A stretch of DNA of 64,000 nucleotides, taken from assembly GCF_003386535.1 (NCBI RefSeq), contig NZ_QTTN01000018.1, positions 60,360 to 124,359 of the forward strand, in the 5' to 3' direction. How positions within the stretch are numbered: position 1 is the stretch's first letter; the number at the start of each line of letters is the position of its first letter. Source of the stretch: Paenibacillus taihuensis (GTDB lineage: Bacteria > Bacillota > Bacilli > Paenibacillales > Paenibacillaceae). A program made the translations under genes and the position numbers. The notes beneath the pieces were generated by a model, which was not told where the DNA came from, searched no databases, and was given only the letters and a program-made list of their open reading frames with translations. Shown here piece by piece: positions 44,964 through 53,528 of the stretch.

Positions 44964-46286
44964 CTAGCCTCCTGCTCTCAAATTCTTATAGTGATCCTTT
45001 ATCTCACGTTCTCTGAAAACACAAGGTCTCCCTAAGCGACCCTCTAGTCGCCTCTTTGTGGGTCTTTCAAAACGAGTAACCTCATTAAACGCATCATCAA
45101 TCTCATACCGGAGCCTATCGATTCGCTCCTCTTTCTGCTTGTTCAAAAACCGCTGCCGCTTTATTGATTGAGCCTTACATAGTGCAGGGAAGTGATTATA
45201 TAGGGTTTTCTTGTTACAACTAAGTGCATCCGCCATGGCCTGAACATGCATATGACCATTCGTATTATCAGCAACAATACTTTTAGCCATCTGTTTGACC
45301 ACATATAATGGGCGAGTTGTTAGCTTGAGGTTGGTTTTCTTCTTCCGCTTCTTAAAAATAACCGGTAAATGCTCACCATTCGGGAGCCCTTGATAAAAGT
45401 CAACAATATCGATTCCGAATTTATTGCATATTCGAATGACCTCAATAAGCGACGGTAGGTTTCTTCCGTTAGTCCATGTCCAAAATGTTGTTTTGGGAAC
45501 ATCTAGTCTCCTGGCTAGCTCTGTTGAATTGGTATCATTGCTCACAATAATTCTCGAAAGCGACGAAGCAATGCCGCTTCTTTTTAGGGGCACTTTATTT
45601 TCCAAGAGACGCTTAATCATAGCTGCTCTCATCTTGGCCTCATAATCATTTTCTGCACTTAAGCCACTGTGTCTTCCCAGCCAAGCCTTACAATGGGGAC
45701 AATGTCCCGGAATGCTTCGACGATCTAACACTAGGCTCGTCTTATTACACTCTGGGCAGCGATCCATTAATACGCGATTATGCTCATTACAGATACTTAC
45801 CACCCCGATCTGCCAAATAAGAGGTTCAAACACGATACCTGTCTGTGATTGCTTCATTTCACGATAACAATCACCGCACCATGTCTTATGCCTTTTGAGC
45901 AAGCCACGTTGAGGGATAATCATTCTAAAGCGATGCAATGTAAAATCAGTAAACTCCGCAACCCCTGTCAAGTTACTCATCATGGTTGAAAATTGCTCCG
46001 CTGCACGCGCATTGCCGTTAATCATGTGAGCAGCGTCAAAGAAACCATTCCCACCTCTTTTAACAATTTCGTTTAAATAATGTTTGTCCAGATATGAACT
46101 GAACACGTCTGTAAACAACCGCCCAGTTGTCGTACAATGCTCAGCCGCCAATCTTGCAATATAACCGGAGAGACTTTCCACATAACAAGTCCCGCGACCG
46201 ATAGGAGCGAGTGAGTATAACCGTGTTGTAGTGTGATGAAGTGAAGGTAACTCTTCATACCAGCTTTGGAAATTACGATATGTCAT
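44964..46286 (-). CDS. TniQ/TnsD target-selection protein 2 (with HTH segments)
   Basis: A 440-residue TniQ protein with a clear N-terminus (YSLAPIGRGTCYVESLSGYI then ARLAAEHCTTTGRLFTDVF), a zinc region (KTWCGDCYREM, CNEHNRVLMDRCPECNKTSL, GHCPHCKAWLGRHSG), an XRE-like HTH (TELARRLDVPKTTFWTWTNG) and a second HTH-like segment (HVQAMADALSCNKKTLYNHF). The C-terminus has TKRRLEGRLGRPCVF, matching the end of TniQ 1, so the two share one architecture. ATG 46286 overlaps the stop of the small gene upstream by one base. Confidence 0.85.
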   Translation of the reverse strand: MTYRNFQSWYEELPSLHHTTTRLYSLAPIGRGTCYVESLSGYIARLAAEHCTTTGRLFTDVFSSYLDKHYLNEIVKRGGNGFFDAAHMINGNARAAEQFSTMMSNLTGVAEFTDFTLHRFRMIIPQRGLLKRHKTWCGDCYREMKQSQTGIVFEPLIWQIGVVSICNEHNRVLMDRCPECNKTSLVLDRRSIPGHCPHCKAWLGRHSGLSAENDYEAKMRAAMIKRLLENKVPLKRSGIASSLSRIIVSNDTNSTELARRLDVPKTTFWTWTNGRNLPSLIEVIRICNKFGIDIVDFYQGLPNGEHLPVIFKKRKKKTNLKLTTRPLYVVKQMAKSIVADNTNGHMHVQAMADALSCNKKTLYNHFPALCKAQSIKRQRFLNKQKEERIDRLRYEIDDAFNEVTRFERPTKRRLEGRLGRPCVFREREIKDHYKNLRAGG

Positions 46287-46624
46287 CACCGTTGGACATT
46301 TCCTTTTGAAGTGATTATTAATCCTGCTTGGATATATCCCCTCCTGGCTTCTTTTATACAATCAAGTGCATGATAGTATTCAGTTAAACGGCCCCCTTCA
46401 AAAAGTCTGAATTCAATCTCTCGGCAAATATCAACGGGCTCTGTATTGTTATCTAAATAAATAACTGAAGTATCCTCCTCCAGAAATAGAATAGGTACCT
46501 CGTTTCCAATGTGCTTTGGAGAACTAAACCATTGTTCGCTTATGGCCCTTTGACATGAGTACATTCGAGAATCATATACAATTCCGCATGAAGTAACAGA
46601 AGCTAACCCTGTGAAATACATCAT
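46286..46624 (-). CDS. Small protein at the head of the tns cluster, unknown
   Basis: A 112-residue protein (FTGLASVTSCGIVYDSRMYS, VPILFLEEDTSVIYLDNNTE, RLTEYYHALDCIKEARRG). No motif of TnsA, TnsE or Cas proteins is visible. GAGGAG precedes the ATG. Its stop overlaps the start of the second tniQ gene (TGATG), so the two are translationally coupled and the product is likely to act with that TniQ. Confidence 0.6.
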   Translation of the reverse strand: MMYFTGLASVTSCGIVYDSRMYSCQRAISEQWFSSPKHIGNEVPILFLEEDTSVIYLDNNTEPVDICREIEFRLFEGGRLTEYYHALDCIKEARRGYIQAGLIITSKGNVQR

Positions 46625-46786
46625 TCCCCTCACTCCTCAAATTTATTTTGTATTCGATATTTATATAATAATTTATTTCTATTTAAATATTAATGGTGTC
46701 CTTTTGGTGCTGGAGTCATTTAATATCTACATATGGATTTCTTTCTTTTAAGCCCATTAAGTAAGACTGCATTATTAGGCACGCAA

Positions 46787-46821
46787 AAAGGCAGAGCTAT
46801 AATCAAGCTCTGCCTTTTTCA
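46787..46821. terminator. Bidirectional terminator between tns and flavoprotein genes
   Basis: AAAAAGGCAGAGCT pairs perfectly with AGCTCTGCCTTTTT. It ends the flavoprotein transcript (minus) and separates it from the tns cluster. Confidence 0.85.
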
Positions 46822-46861
46822 ACAACGATATATCGCTATCTATCTGACCATACAACATTAG

Positions 46862-48280
46862 TTAACCGCAGCAGGAAGAGGATGTTTTTGCATCAGGAGC
46901 CGGACCACAGCAGCTCCTGCCCGCATCATCATTTATCACATTAACATTTTGCTTACCAAAGTACGTAGTGCTGCATACACCGGTCTCAGGCAGCTCCAAT
47001 TCCACTTTCTCTGCTGCTTCGCAGTCGCCTGTGAGAGCTGCAACAATGGATCTGACTTGCTCATAGCCAGTAGCCATTAGAAACGTTGGTGCACGTCCGT
47101 AACTCTTAGATCCTACAATATAGAAGTTAGGATCTGGCTGACGCAGTTCCCTTTCCCCGTGAGGTCTTACCGTTCCACAACTGTGAAAGTTCGGATCGAT
47201 AAGCGGTGCCAATTCACGCACGCTTTCAATTGCACTATCGATATCTGTTCGAACCTCTCGGAGAAAACCTAAATCCGGACGAGATCCCGTATTGCTAATG
47301 ACCTCATCGATCGAGTCAATCTGTATAAATTCTCCGTTACTTTGACCGATTACAACGATTTTTTCATCGGAAAGCCCAAACTTTTCAATCAAGAAAGACG
47401 AATATACTGTAACATCGCCTGAGTCGACTAATTTCTTCAGACGAGTACCCAGTGCCCCTCGCGCAGGAAGACCATCATTGCCCTGTCCACCATAGACTTC
47501 ATTGACATTAGATTTTCTAATCACCCAATACAAGGTCGTTTGTGGCTCTTGTTCCTTCAGTTTGGCCAGATCTAACAAGGCATTTATCGCTGAATGGCCG
47601 CTACCAACCACCAATACACTTTTGCCCGCGTAACGATCCCGATCCTTGCCAGTTATATCTGGAATCCCATAAGTTACTTTGTTTCGAATCGCAAGCTCAC
47701 TATCCGTCCAAACGCCCTCGGATACAGCAGGGTTAGGTGAGGACCAAGTACCTGATGCATCAATGACAGCTTTAGCTTCGTAGACTTTATTCTCTCCGTT
47801 CTCTAGAACATGCAAAACAAATGGCATCTTTTCGCGATTCGCTGTTTTTATCTTGCTAATACCTTTACGGCTAACTGAAGTCACTGTGGTATTGAAGCGG
47901 ATGTTCGGTTTTATCTCAGGCAACTCAGCTAAAGGAGCAAGATACTCCTCAATGATTTGACCTCCCGTTGGTAATCCATCCTTATCTGGAGAAGACCACC
48001 CGCTTGCTTCAAGAAGCTGTCTGGCTGCTTTATCAATGTTGTACTGCCAAGGGGAAAAGACTCGTACATGACTCCACGATTTCATGTTACCGGCAACTTG
48101 AGCAGCTGCTTCAAAGAGAATAAAGGACTCTCCTTTGGTAACCAGATGAGCAGCTGCAGCTAAACCTACAGGTCCTCCTCCGATAATGGCAACAGGCAAT
48201 TTTTCTTGGTCATTCAACGAAACCTTAGTCAATTTAACCGGTAATTCTACGGGAATTGAAGCTCCACAGCATTTACTCAT
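46862..48280 (-). CDS. FAD/NAD(P)-dependent flavoprotein of the ars island (ArsO-like)
   Basis: A 472-residue flavoprotein monooxygenase-like enzyme. It has the FAD motif VAIIGGGPVGLAAAAHLVTK, an NAD(P) motif VLVVGSGHSAINALLDL, and NTGSRPDLGFLREV. Cysteine pairs stand at both ends (SKCCGAS at the start, SCCGPAP and SSCCG at the end), suggesting arsenite binding. ArsO-like proteins of this size occur in ars operons and are thought to oxidise or reduce arsenicals; the exact reaction is unknown. ATG 48280 has GGAGG upstream. It is co-directional with arsR (48,337), with an ATCAA-N6-TTGAT palindrome between. Confidence 0.75.
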   Translation of the reverse strand: MSKCCGASIPVELPVKLTKVSLNDQEKLPVAIIGGGPVGLAAAAHLVTKGESFILFEAAAQVAGNMKSWSHVRVFSPWQYNIDKAARQLLEASGWSSPDKDGLPTGGQIIEEYLAPLAELPEIKPNIRFNTTVTSVSRKGISKIKTANREKMPFVLHVLENGENKVYEAKAVIDASGTWSSPNPAVSEGVWTDSELAIRNKVTYGIPDITGKDRDRYAGKSVLVVGSGHSAINALLDLAKLKEQEPQTTLYWVIRKSNVNEVYGGQGNDGLPARGALGTRLKKLVDSGDVTVYSSFLIEKFGLSDEKIVVIGQSNGEFIQIDSIDEVISNTGSRPDLGFLREVRTDIDSAIESVRELAPLIDPNFHSCGTVRPHGERELRQPDPNFYIVGSKSYGRAPTFLMATGYEQVRSIVAALTGDCEAAEKVELELPETGVCSTTYFGKQNVNVINDDAGRSCCGPAPDAKTSSSCCG

Positions 48281-48301
48281 TTCAAATACCTCCATTGTTA
48301 T

Positions 48302-48317
48302 ATCAATTTATTTTGAT
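48302..48317. promoter_or_regulatory. ATCAA-N6-TTGAT operator, copy 4
   Basis: ATCAATTTATTTTGAT between arsR and the flavoprotein gene, the same position relative to arsR as copy 1 in the left cluster. Confidence 0.6.
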
Positions 48318-48336
48318 TAATTAGTTAGAAAAAAAA

Positions 48337-48684
48337 TCAGCAACAATCGCCTGATTTTTTATCGCCATTACGAAAAATGCAGCAAAGTTCTTGTGAAAGA
48401 AGACCATTCATCTCGTCTGTATTCAATTCGTAATAACTCCATGTGCCTCTTGTTTCTCGCCGAATCAAACCAGCATCTAATAAAATCTTTAAATGGTAGG
48501 ATAACTTGGACTGTTGCATGTCAACAATCTCAACAAGATCACATACACAGGTATTTCCTCGTTGTGTTAGCTCATAAATAATCTGAAGCCGTTTCTGATC
48601 AGCAAGTGCTTTGAACTTTGCTTCGTAATTAGAAAAATCAACAGATATCCTGCGATTATCGACTACTGGGATTTCCTTAATCAT
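48337..48684 (-). CDS. ArsR family repressor (right cluster, second type)
   Basis: A 115-residue repressor closely related to that at 37,574-37,927: YEAKFKALADQKRLQIIYEL, NTCVCDLVEIVDMQQSKLSY, RGTWSYYELNTDEM, and C-terminal cysteines (ELCCIF, SGDCC). GGAGG precedes the ATG. It probably represses its own gene and the flavoprotein through the ATCAA-N6-TTGAT palindromes. Confidence 0.92.
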   Translation of the reverse strand: MIKEIPVVDNRRISVDFSNYEAKFKALADQKRLQIIYELTQRGNTCVCDLVEIVDMQQSKLSYHLKILLDAGLIRRETRGTWSYYELNTDEMNGLLSQELCCIFRNGDKKSGDCC

Positions 48685-48739
48685 TTAATGACCTCCAAAC
48701 CGACTATGAATGCATAATGACAGCTGTAAGTATGAAGTT

Positions 48740-48937
48740 CTATATTTTCTTATTTAGAAATGGGTCTCTCATGTTGTAATTGGCCGAGTGTAACTCATTT
48801 AAGAATTCCCGAAGCCGTTCAATATTGTCCAAACCAACGATTTGAATACTTCCAGTCGCGTTTTGGATTGTAATGGTTTTTCTTCCCCCTAGATTAAGGA
48901 GTTCAACTTGATCAATTGTCGATTGCATTATTGTCAT
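48740..48937 (-). CDS. Small protein before arsR, unknown
   Basis: A 65-residue protein (STIDQVELLNLGGRKTITIQ, GLDNIERLREFLNELHSANY) with no cysteines. It stands just upstream of arsR, as the small Cys-rich gene does in the left cluster, but the two are not similar. Two ATCAA-N6-TTGAT palindromes lie upstream of it. No family recognised. Confidence 0.5.
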   Translation of the reverse strand: MTIMQSTIDQVELLNLGGRKTITIQNATGSIQIVGLDNIERLREFLNELHSANYNMRDPFLNKKI

Positions 48938-48960
48938 TGGGATATACCGCCTCTTGTTAA

Positions 48961-48976
48961 ATCAAAAATCTTTGAT
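48961..48976. promoter_or_regulatory. ATCAA-N6-TTGAT operator, copy 5
   Basis: ATCAAAAATCTTTGAT, 23 bp before the small gene at the head of the arsR-flavoprotein operon. Confidence 0.6.
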
Positions 48977-49017
48977 GAATCAATGGTATCATGACAGAAA
49001 AGGGAAATCAAGACTAA

Positions 49018-49033
49018 ATCAAAAAAAGTTGAT
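49018..49033. promoter_or_regulatory. ATCAA-N6-TTGAT operator, copy 6
   Basis: ATCAAAAAAAGTTGAT, extended to a 7-bp inverted repeat by flanking A and T. It lies 57 bp from copy 5, echoing the paired copies 2 and 3 in the left cluster, and also faces the divergent arsC-like gene at 49,160. Confidence 0.6.
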
Positions 49034-49159
49034 TTACAATACCCGCCTGTCCCAGTTAATTTTTTAAAAACAAATCAACATATCTTTATATAAGTTAATA
49101 CTAATATAACAATTCAATTATATACTAAATTTATCAAATATGTGAGGATGGTGTGTTCA

Positions 49160-49612
49160 TTGGATAACACTCAACGTCAGCTGCGCATTTATTTCTTATG
49201 CGGTCAAAACCGTTGCCGCAGTCAAATCGCTGAAGTTTTTGTCAAAGCACTAGGAAGAGACGATATCATTGTTAGAAGCGCTGGGCTGGATCCGAGTACT
49301 CTTCATCCACTTACCGCCCAGGCCATGCAAGAACTAGGGATTGATATTTCCGAAAACCAATCCAAAAAAATAGACATGAAATTCTTCATGTCAGCAACGG
49401 TTATTATTAAGTTATGTGATGAGATACAAGAGCGCTGCCCTATTGTTCCATTTGGCATTCGCAATGAGCACTGGAATATTAAAGATCCACTGGCAGGCGG
49501 CAACGCATCAATTGATCAGGTTCGCGAAGCAAGAGATGAAATTCAGGAAAAAGTCATTAAGCTGCTGCAAAAATATAATGCGCTCGCCGATAAAAGTCTG
49601 ACAATAAACTAA
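49160..49612 (+). CDS. ArsC-like low-molecular-weight phosphatase family protein
   Basis: A 150-residue protein with P-loop YFLCGQNRCRSQIAEVF (CX5R intact) and the later pair KLCDEIQERCPIV, the layout of thioredoxin-coupled arsenate reductases. The Asp is in IKDPLAGG. Its closest relative in the window is the 36,001-36,432 protein, which has lost the first cysteine. TTG 49160 is favoured (GAGGATGG upstream); GTG 49142 is possible. It probably reduces arsenate. It is convergent with the arsR at 49,652 across a shared terminator. Confidence 0.8.
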   Translation: MDNTQRQLRIYFLCGQNRCRSQIAEVFVKALGRDDIIVRSAGLDPSTLHPLTAQAMQELGIDISENQSKKIDMKFFMSATVIIKLCDEIQERCPIVPFGIRNEHWNIKDPLAGGNASIDQVREARDEIQEKVIKLLQKYNALADKSLTIN

Positions 49613-49616
49613 ATAT

Positions 49617-49647
49617 AAAGGCCAAGAACGTATCGTTCTTGGCCTTT
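49617..49647. terminator. Bidirectional terminator
   Basis: AAAGGCCAAGAACG pairs perfectly with CGTTCTTGGCCTTT (14 bp, TAT loop) between convergent arsC-like and arsR genes. Confidence 0.9.
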
Positions 49648-49651
49648 ATAT

Positions 49652-49960
49652 TTAACACGAAGAGGTATCGTGTTTTGCTATCAAATTTATATCTGGCAGG
49701 AATTTGAGCGCATCATGAATGTATGCTTTCCCTTCCATATGAAGAGAGTAGTACACCCATTGTCCCCTTCTCTCCTCTTTCACAATCCCTGCTGCCTTCA
49801 GCTTTCTCAAATGCTGACTCGTGCTTGACTGTGAAACATCTAATTGCTCAACAATATCACAGACACACATTTCTTTTACTCTCAATAACGCCAGTATATT
49901 CAATCTGGTCTTATCTCCGAGTAACTTGAAGTCCTCCGCCATCATGCTTAACGAATCCAA
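49652..49960 (-). CDS. ArsR family repressor
   Basis: A 102-residue repressor: DFKLLGDKTRLNILALLRVK, metal site [11 protein letters not shown], recognition helix QSSTSQHLRKLKAAGIVKEE and wing RRGQWVYYSLH. It belongs to the same type as the arsB-linked ArsR proteins (35,674 and 54,801). It lies 101 bp after the pst regulator gene on the same strand, so it may follow the pst operon or have its own promoter. Confidence 0.92.
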   Translation of the reverse strand: MDSLSMMAEDFKLLGDKTRLNILALLRVKEMCVCDIVEQLDVSQSSTSQHLRKLKAAGIVKEERRGQWVYYSLHMEGKAYIHDALKFLPDINLIAKHDTSSC

Positions 49961-50061
49961 GTAATTCTCTCCCTTATAAAATTCGACGATTAAGATGGTA
50001 ATCCAACTATCCTTATCATATTTTCGATTTGTAAAGAGAGTATTAACTCAATGCTATATTA

Positions 50062-50787
50062 TTATATGGTAATTTGCATCCGGTAACCTTCATTGATTTC
50101 CGTGTGAATTTCAATACGATCTCTACAGCAGCGTAGCTTTTGACGAAGCTTATTGATACATTGGGTTAATGATGTTCGTTGATTTGAAATTCGTTCGGAC
50201 AGAATATCGAGTAACGCTTGTGTAGTTACCATATGCCCATTTTCTTCAAGTAACGTTACAAAAACCTGATACTCTCTCCAAGTTAAGTGTAGTCTTTGGC
50301 TCGAACATTCAATTTCCATGCCTGTAGGATATAATTCTATTCCATGAAGACGAAATGCAAGATGGGTTTGTGATACTTGCAGTTCGTTTTTGGCAGCATT
50401 ATTTTGATGTATCACACTCTGAATGGCGTGAAGCAACTGGTCGAACTCAAAAGGCTTTTCTAAGTAACTTACCCCGGGAATAGTTAGTTCATCCAGGTTA
50501 ATCTTCAGAGAACTTTCATGGATTATAATGATTGGAAAAGTGATTGCATCTAGGCGAATTTCCGATAATCGGGATAAATCAGCAATAAGGACATCCAATG
50601 TTAAATCAGAACTAAGAAATTTTTGGTCTCCTGGAAAGACTCTGACCGAATAATGCTTTCTTTTCAAGCCATATTCGATCATGTTTGTTAAAGTGGAATC
50701 CGACACTAGAATACCAATTCGTTTTGGAACAAAATCAATCCACGAACTATCTTGGTCAGTGTGCAAATCTAATGCCGCCTCCTTCAA
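50062..50787 (-). CDS. PhoB/OmpR-type regulator linked to pst genes
   Basis: A 241-residue protein with an N-terminal receiver-like domain and a C-terminal OmpR-type winged helix (LTWREYQVFVTLLEENGHMV, then LTQCINKLRQKLRCCRDRIE and NEGYRMQITI). The receiver keeps the phospho-acceptor Asp (LDVLIADLSRL) and the Lys (YLEKPFEF), but its acidic pocket is reduced (ILVSDS instead of a DD pair). It lies 14 bases after pstB in the pst operon, and no sensor kinase gene is nearby. It may act without phosphorylation or with a distant kinase. Confidence 0.75.
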   Translation of the reverse strand: MKEAALDLHTDQDSSWIDFVPKRIGILVSDSTLTNMIEYGLKRKHYSVRVFPGDQKFLSSDLTLDVLIADLSRLSEIRLDAITFPIIIIHESSLKINLDELTIPGVSYLEKPFEFDQLLHAIQSVIHQNNAAKNELQVSQTHLAFRLHGIELYPTGMEIECSSQRLHLTWREYQVFVTLLEENGHMVTTQALLDILSERISNQRTSLTQCINKLRQKLRCCRDRIEIHTEINEGYRMQITI

Positions 50788-50801
50788 TTTTGTTTTACGG
50801 T

Positions 50802-51560
50802 TTACCCGAATCGACCGGATATATAATCGTTAGTTCTTTTATCAGATGGCGAAATAAACATGTCCTTGGTATTATCATATTCGATTAGATCGCCGCTTAG
50901 AAAGAAAGCTGTACGATCTGAAATCCTTGCTGCTTGGTGCAAATTATGAGTAACAATTACAATCGTGACCTGATGTTTTAATTTGATAGCCAAATCTTCA
51001 ATATGACCTGTTGAAACCGGATCCAGTGCGGAAGCAGGCTCATCCATAAGTAATATTTCAGGTTTAACGGCGAGAGCTCGTGCAATACATAACCGTTGCT
51101 GTTGTCCACCGGACAAACTTACCCCTGGGTGCTGGAGACGATCTTTTACTTCATTCCATAAGCCGGCCATTTGTAGACTTTCCTCGACAGCATCATTAAG
51201 CTCTGAAGTTCGACGAATACCATGTAATCTTAAACCCGCAGCTACGTTTTCAAAAATAGACATTGTAGGAAATGGATTTGGCTTTTGAAAAACCATTCCA
51301 ATTCGGCTTCGTAATTCCACAGGGTCGATGCTCTGGGCATAGATATCCTGGTCTTCAAACCAAACCTTCCCTTCAACCCTGGTGCCCTCATTTACTTCAT
51401 GCATGCGATTTAAACATCGGATGAATGTGGATTTGCCACATCCAGATGGTCCTATGATTGCTGTAATTGCGTTTTTCTCAATATCCATCGTAATGCCCTT
51501 AAGGATTTGATTCATTCCATACCAGGCCTTCAAATTTTCTGTTCTCATTCTTTGAGCCAT
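50802..51560 (-). CDS. pstB: Phosphate ABC transporter ATP-binding protein
   Basis: A 252-residue ATPase: [20 protein letters not shown], Walker [20 protein letters not shown], signature [15 protein letters not shown], Walker [22 protein letters not shown] and DPVST are typical of PstB. ATG 51560 has GAGGTGA upstream. Third in order from the membrane components, it powers phosphate uptake. Confidence 0.95.
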   Translation of the reverse strand: MAQRMRTENLKAWYGMNQILKGITMDIEKNAITAIIGPSGCGKSTFIRCLNRMHEVNEGTRVEGKVWFEDQDIYAQSIDPVELRSRIGMVFQKPNPFPTMSIFENVAAGLRLHGIRRTSELNDAVEESLQMAGLWNEVKDRLQHPGVSLSGGQQQRLCIARALAVKPEILLMDEPASALDPVSTGHIEDLAIKLKHQVTIVIVTHNLHQAARISDRTAFFLSGDLIEYDNTKDMFISPSDKRTNDYISGRFG

Positions 51561-51570
51561 TACGTTCACC

Positions 51571-52425
51571 TCAGTCCACATTTTTGAGTCTGCTGCGCGT
51601 CAAAGACCGTGCTGCAATGTTAATTAGCAGGACGAGCATGATTAGGACAAATGCAGCTCCCCAGGCTTTCTGTATCCAGTCATCAAATGGAGATTTTGCA
51701 TATTCAAAAATCTGAGCCGGCAAAGATGCGATGGGCTCTGAGATCGATGTATTCCAAAAATGATTTCCGAATGCAGTAAGCAGAAGTGGTGCCGTCTCAC
51801 CAGCAACACGAGCAATACCAAGCATAATACCAGTCACAATACCTTTGATTGAATAGGGAAGGACAATATGCAGAATGGTTCTCCATTTCGAAATGCCGAG
51901 GGCATAGGAACCCTCTCTCATGGAATTCGGTGTAAGTCTTAAAATCTCCTCAGTCGAACGGGTGACGATGGGAATCATAATGATAGCCAATGCTAAACCA
52001 CCTGACCAAGCTGAGAAATGCCCGATTGGCTTTACAAATGCCAGATATGCAAAAATGCCAATAACAACGGAAGGAATACCGAGTAGCACATCTATTACAA
52101 AGCGAATCGTCGATGAGTACATGCCCTTTGGCATATATTCATTGAGATATATGGCTGCCATAATCCCAACGGGAAGCCCCACGCATGAAGCAATTAAGAT
52201 CAATACGAATGTCCCGACAATGGAATTGCCTATGCCTCCACCGGTTTCCCCCACAGCTGCTGGAAGTTTAGTGAAGAAATCAAGGTTAATCGCCGGCGCA
52301 CCTTTATAGATGATATAACTCAAAATGCTTATCAGCGGGATAAGTGCTAATGACGTTAATAAGACGACAATAACGAGCATTACAACATTCATCCTTCTTC
52401 TTCTGCTTGATCGTTTTGGATTCAC
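51571..52425 (-). CDS. pstA: Phosphate ABC transporter permease PstA
   Basis: A 284-residue permease with six membrane helices; PstA features are [40 protein letters not shown] and [20 protein letters not shown]. The start is GTG 52425, which overlaps the pstC stop (GTGA) and has GGGAGGGG upstream; this gives the usual length. Confidence 0.93.
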   Translation of the reverse strand: MNPKRSSRRRRMNVVMLVIVVLLTSLALIPLISILSYIIYKGAPAINLDFFTKLPAAVGETGGGIGNSIVGTFVLILIASCVGLPVGIMAAIYLNEYMPKGMYSSTIRFVIDVLLGIPSVVIGIFAYLAFVKPIGHFSAWSGGLALAIIMIPIVTRSTEEILRLTPNSMREGSYALGISKWRTILHIVLPYSIKGIVTGIMLGIARVAGETAPLLLTAFGNHFWNTSISEPIASLPAQIFEYAKSPFDDWIQKAWGAAFVLIMLVLLINIAARSLTRSRLKNVD

Positions 52426-53420
52426 CCTTTTACCCCTCCCTTGGATCCCTTGGCTACTGTCCAAATAAGGAAGCGAGCTCCTGCGTTTAATACAAAAGTA
52501 ACTAGAAACAGCAACAATCCAATTTCAATCAATGAAGAAAGGTAAATATCATCGGTTGCCTCAGTAAATTCATTTGCTATTACAGCTGCCATTGAGTGCC
52601 CTGGAGCGAACAATGAAGCTTTTATCTCTGCGCGGTTTCCAATAACCATCGTGACAGCCATGGTTTCGCCCAATGCTCGACCGAGTCCAAGAATACAAGC
52701 CCCTAAGATGCCCGGTCTTGCAAATGGTAAAATGATTTTCCAAATGACTTCCCACTTTGTTGCTCCTAAAGCAAGGTACCCTTCCTTCTGCAAGGTCGGA
52801 ACAACGCGAATCACATCACGAGCTAACGCCGTAATAATCGGAATGATCATAATGGCCAGCAATATGCCCGCAGTGAGCATGCCAAGTCCAATTGGTGCTC
52901 CAGAAAACAAGGGAAATCCACCAAGGTATTTAGATATCGGCTTTTGAAGCCAATCCCGGATAAACGGAACCATAACAAACAATCCCCAAAGTCCATACAA
53001 TATACTTGGGATAGCTGCAAGAAGTTCGATCATGAAGGCAACTGGCTGCTTTAACCACTTCGGAGCCATCTCATTTAAGAATAATGCAATCCCTATGCTG
53101 ATTGGGGCTGCAATAATAATCGCAATCAGAGACGAGACGATTGTTCCATATATGAAAGGGAGAGCACCAAATTCACCTTTCACAGGGTTCCAATCCTGAC
53201 TAAAGATAAACCCTAGTCCAAACTTGGATATCGATTGCTTTGACTCGTTTGTGAGCTCTAGAATAATCCAGACAAACATGATTAGAATGATGCAACCAAA
53301 GCTGAAAGTTAACCACTTAAAACCATGATCCATCCAGCGAAAGCGCCTTTTTTGGTAAATCTTCTGCTGCAAGGAGGCATTCTGCTGAACTTCAGTTTGA
53401 AGCTGAGCATGGCTGTTCAT
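52422..53420 (-). CDS. pstC: Phosphate ABC transporter permease PstC
   Basis: A 332-residue permease. An extended N-terminus (about 40 residues) precedes six helices; PstC features are WNPVKGEFGALPFIYGTIVS, MIELLAAIPSILYGLWGLFV and LGLGRALGETMAVTMVIGNR. ATG 53420 has AAGGGGAA upstream. Confidence 0.93.
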   Translation of the reverse strand: MNSHAQLQTEVQQNASLQQKIYQKRRFRWMDHGFKWLTFSFGCIILIMFVWIILELTNESKQSISKFGLGFIFSQDWNPVKGEFGALPFIYGTIVSSLIAIIIAAPISIGIALFLNEMAPKWLKQPVAFMIELLAAIPSILYGLWGLFVMVPFIRDWLQKPISKYLGGFPLFSGAPIGLGMLTAGILLAIMIIPIITALARDVIRVVPTLQKEGYLALGATKWEVIWKIILPFARPGILGACILGLGRALGETMAVTMVIGNRAEIKASLFAPGHSMAAVIANEFTEATDDIYLSSLIEIGLLLFLVTFVLNAGARFLIWTVAKGSKGGVKG

Positions 53421-53460
53421 AAATTCAGTTCCCCTTCCCAGTGGATAATAGCTGATAACA

Positions 53461-53500
53461 AAAGGTATAAGGAGGTGAATCAACACCAACTTATACCTTT
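53461..53500 (-). terminator. Intercistronic hairpin between pstS and pstC
   Basis: AAAGGTATAAG pairs perfectly with CTTATACCTTT (11 bp). It lies between the binding-protein and permease genes and probably lowers read-through, so PstS is made in excess. Confidence 0.75.
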
Positions 53501-53528
53501 GAACAATCAGCATGTAATACCAGGTTCG

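Noticed and set aside
46634..46860. Right transposon end next to the tns cluster
   Set aside because: No copy of the TTAAACCAA-N4-TTGCCG motif was found there in either orientation, so the boundary was not called.
38000..47000. CRISPR-associated transposon
   Set aside because: The two-TniQ, TnsAB-fusion layout recalls such elements, but no cas gene, CRISPR array or guide-like repeat was found anywhere in the window.
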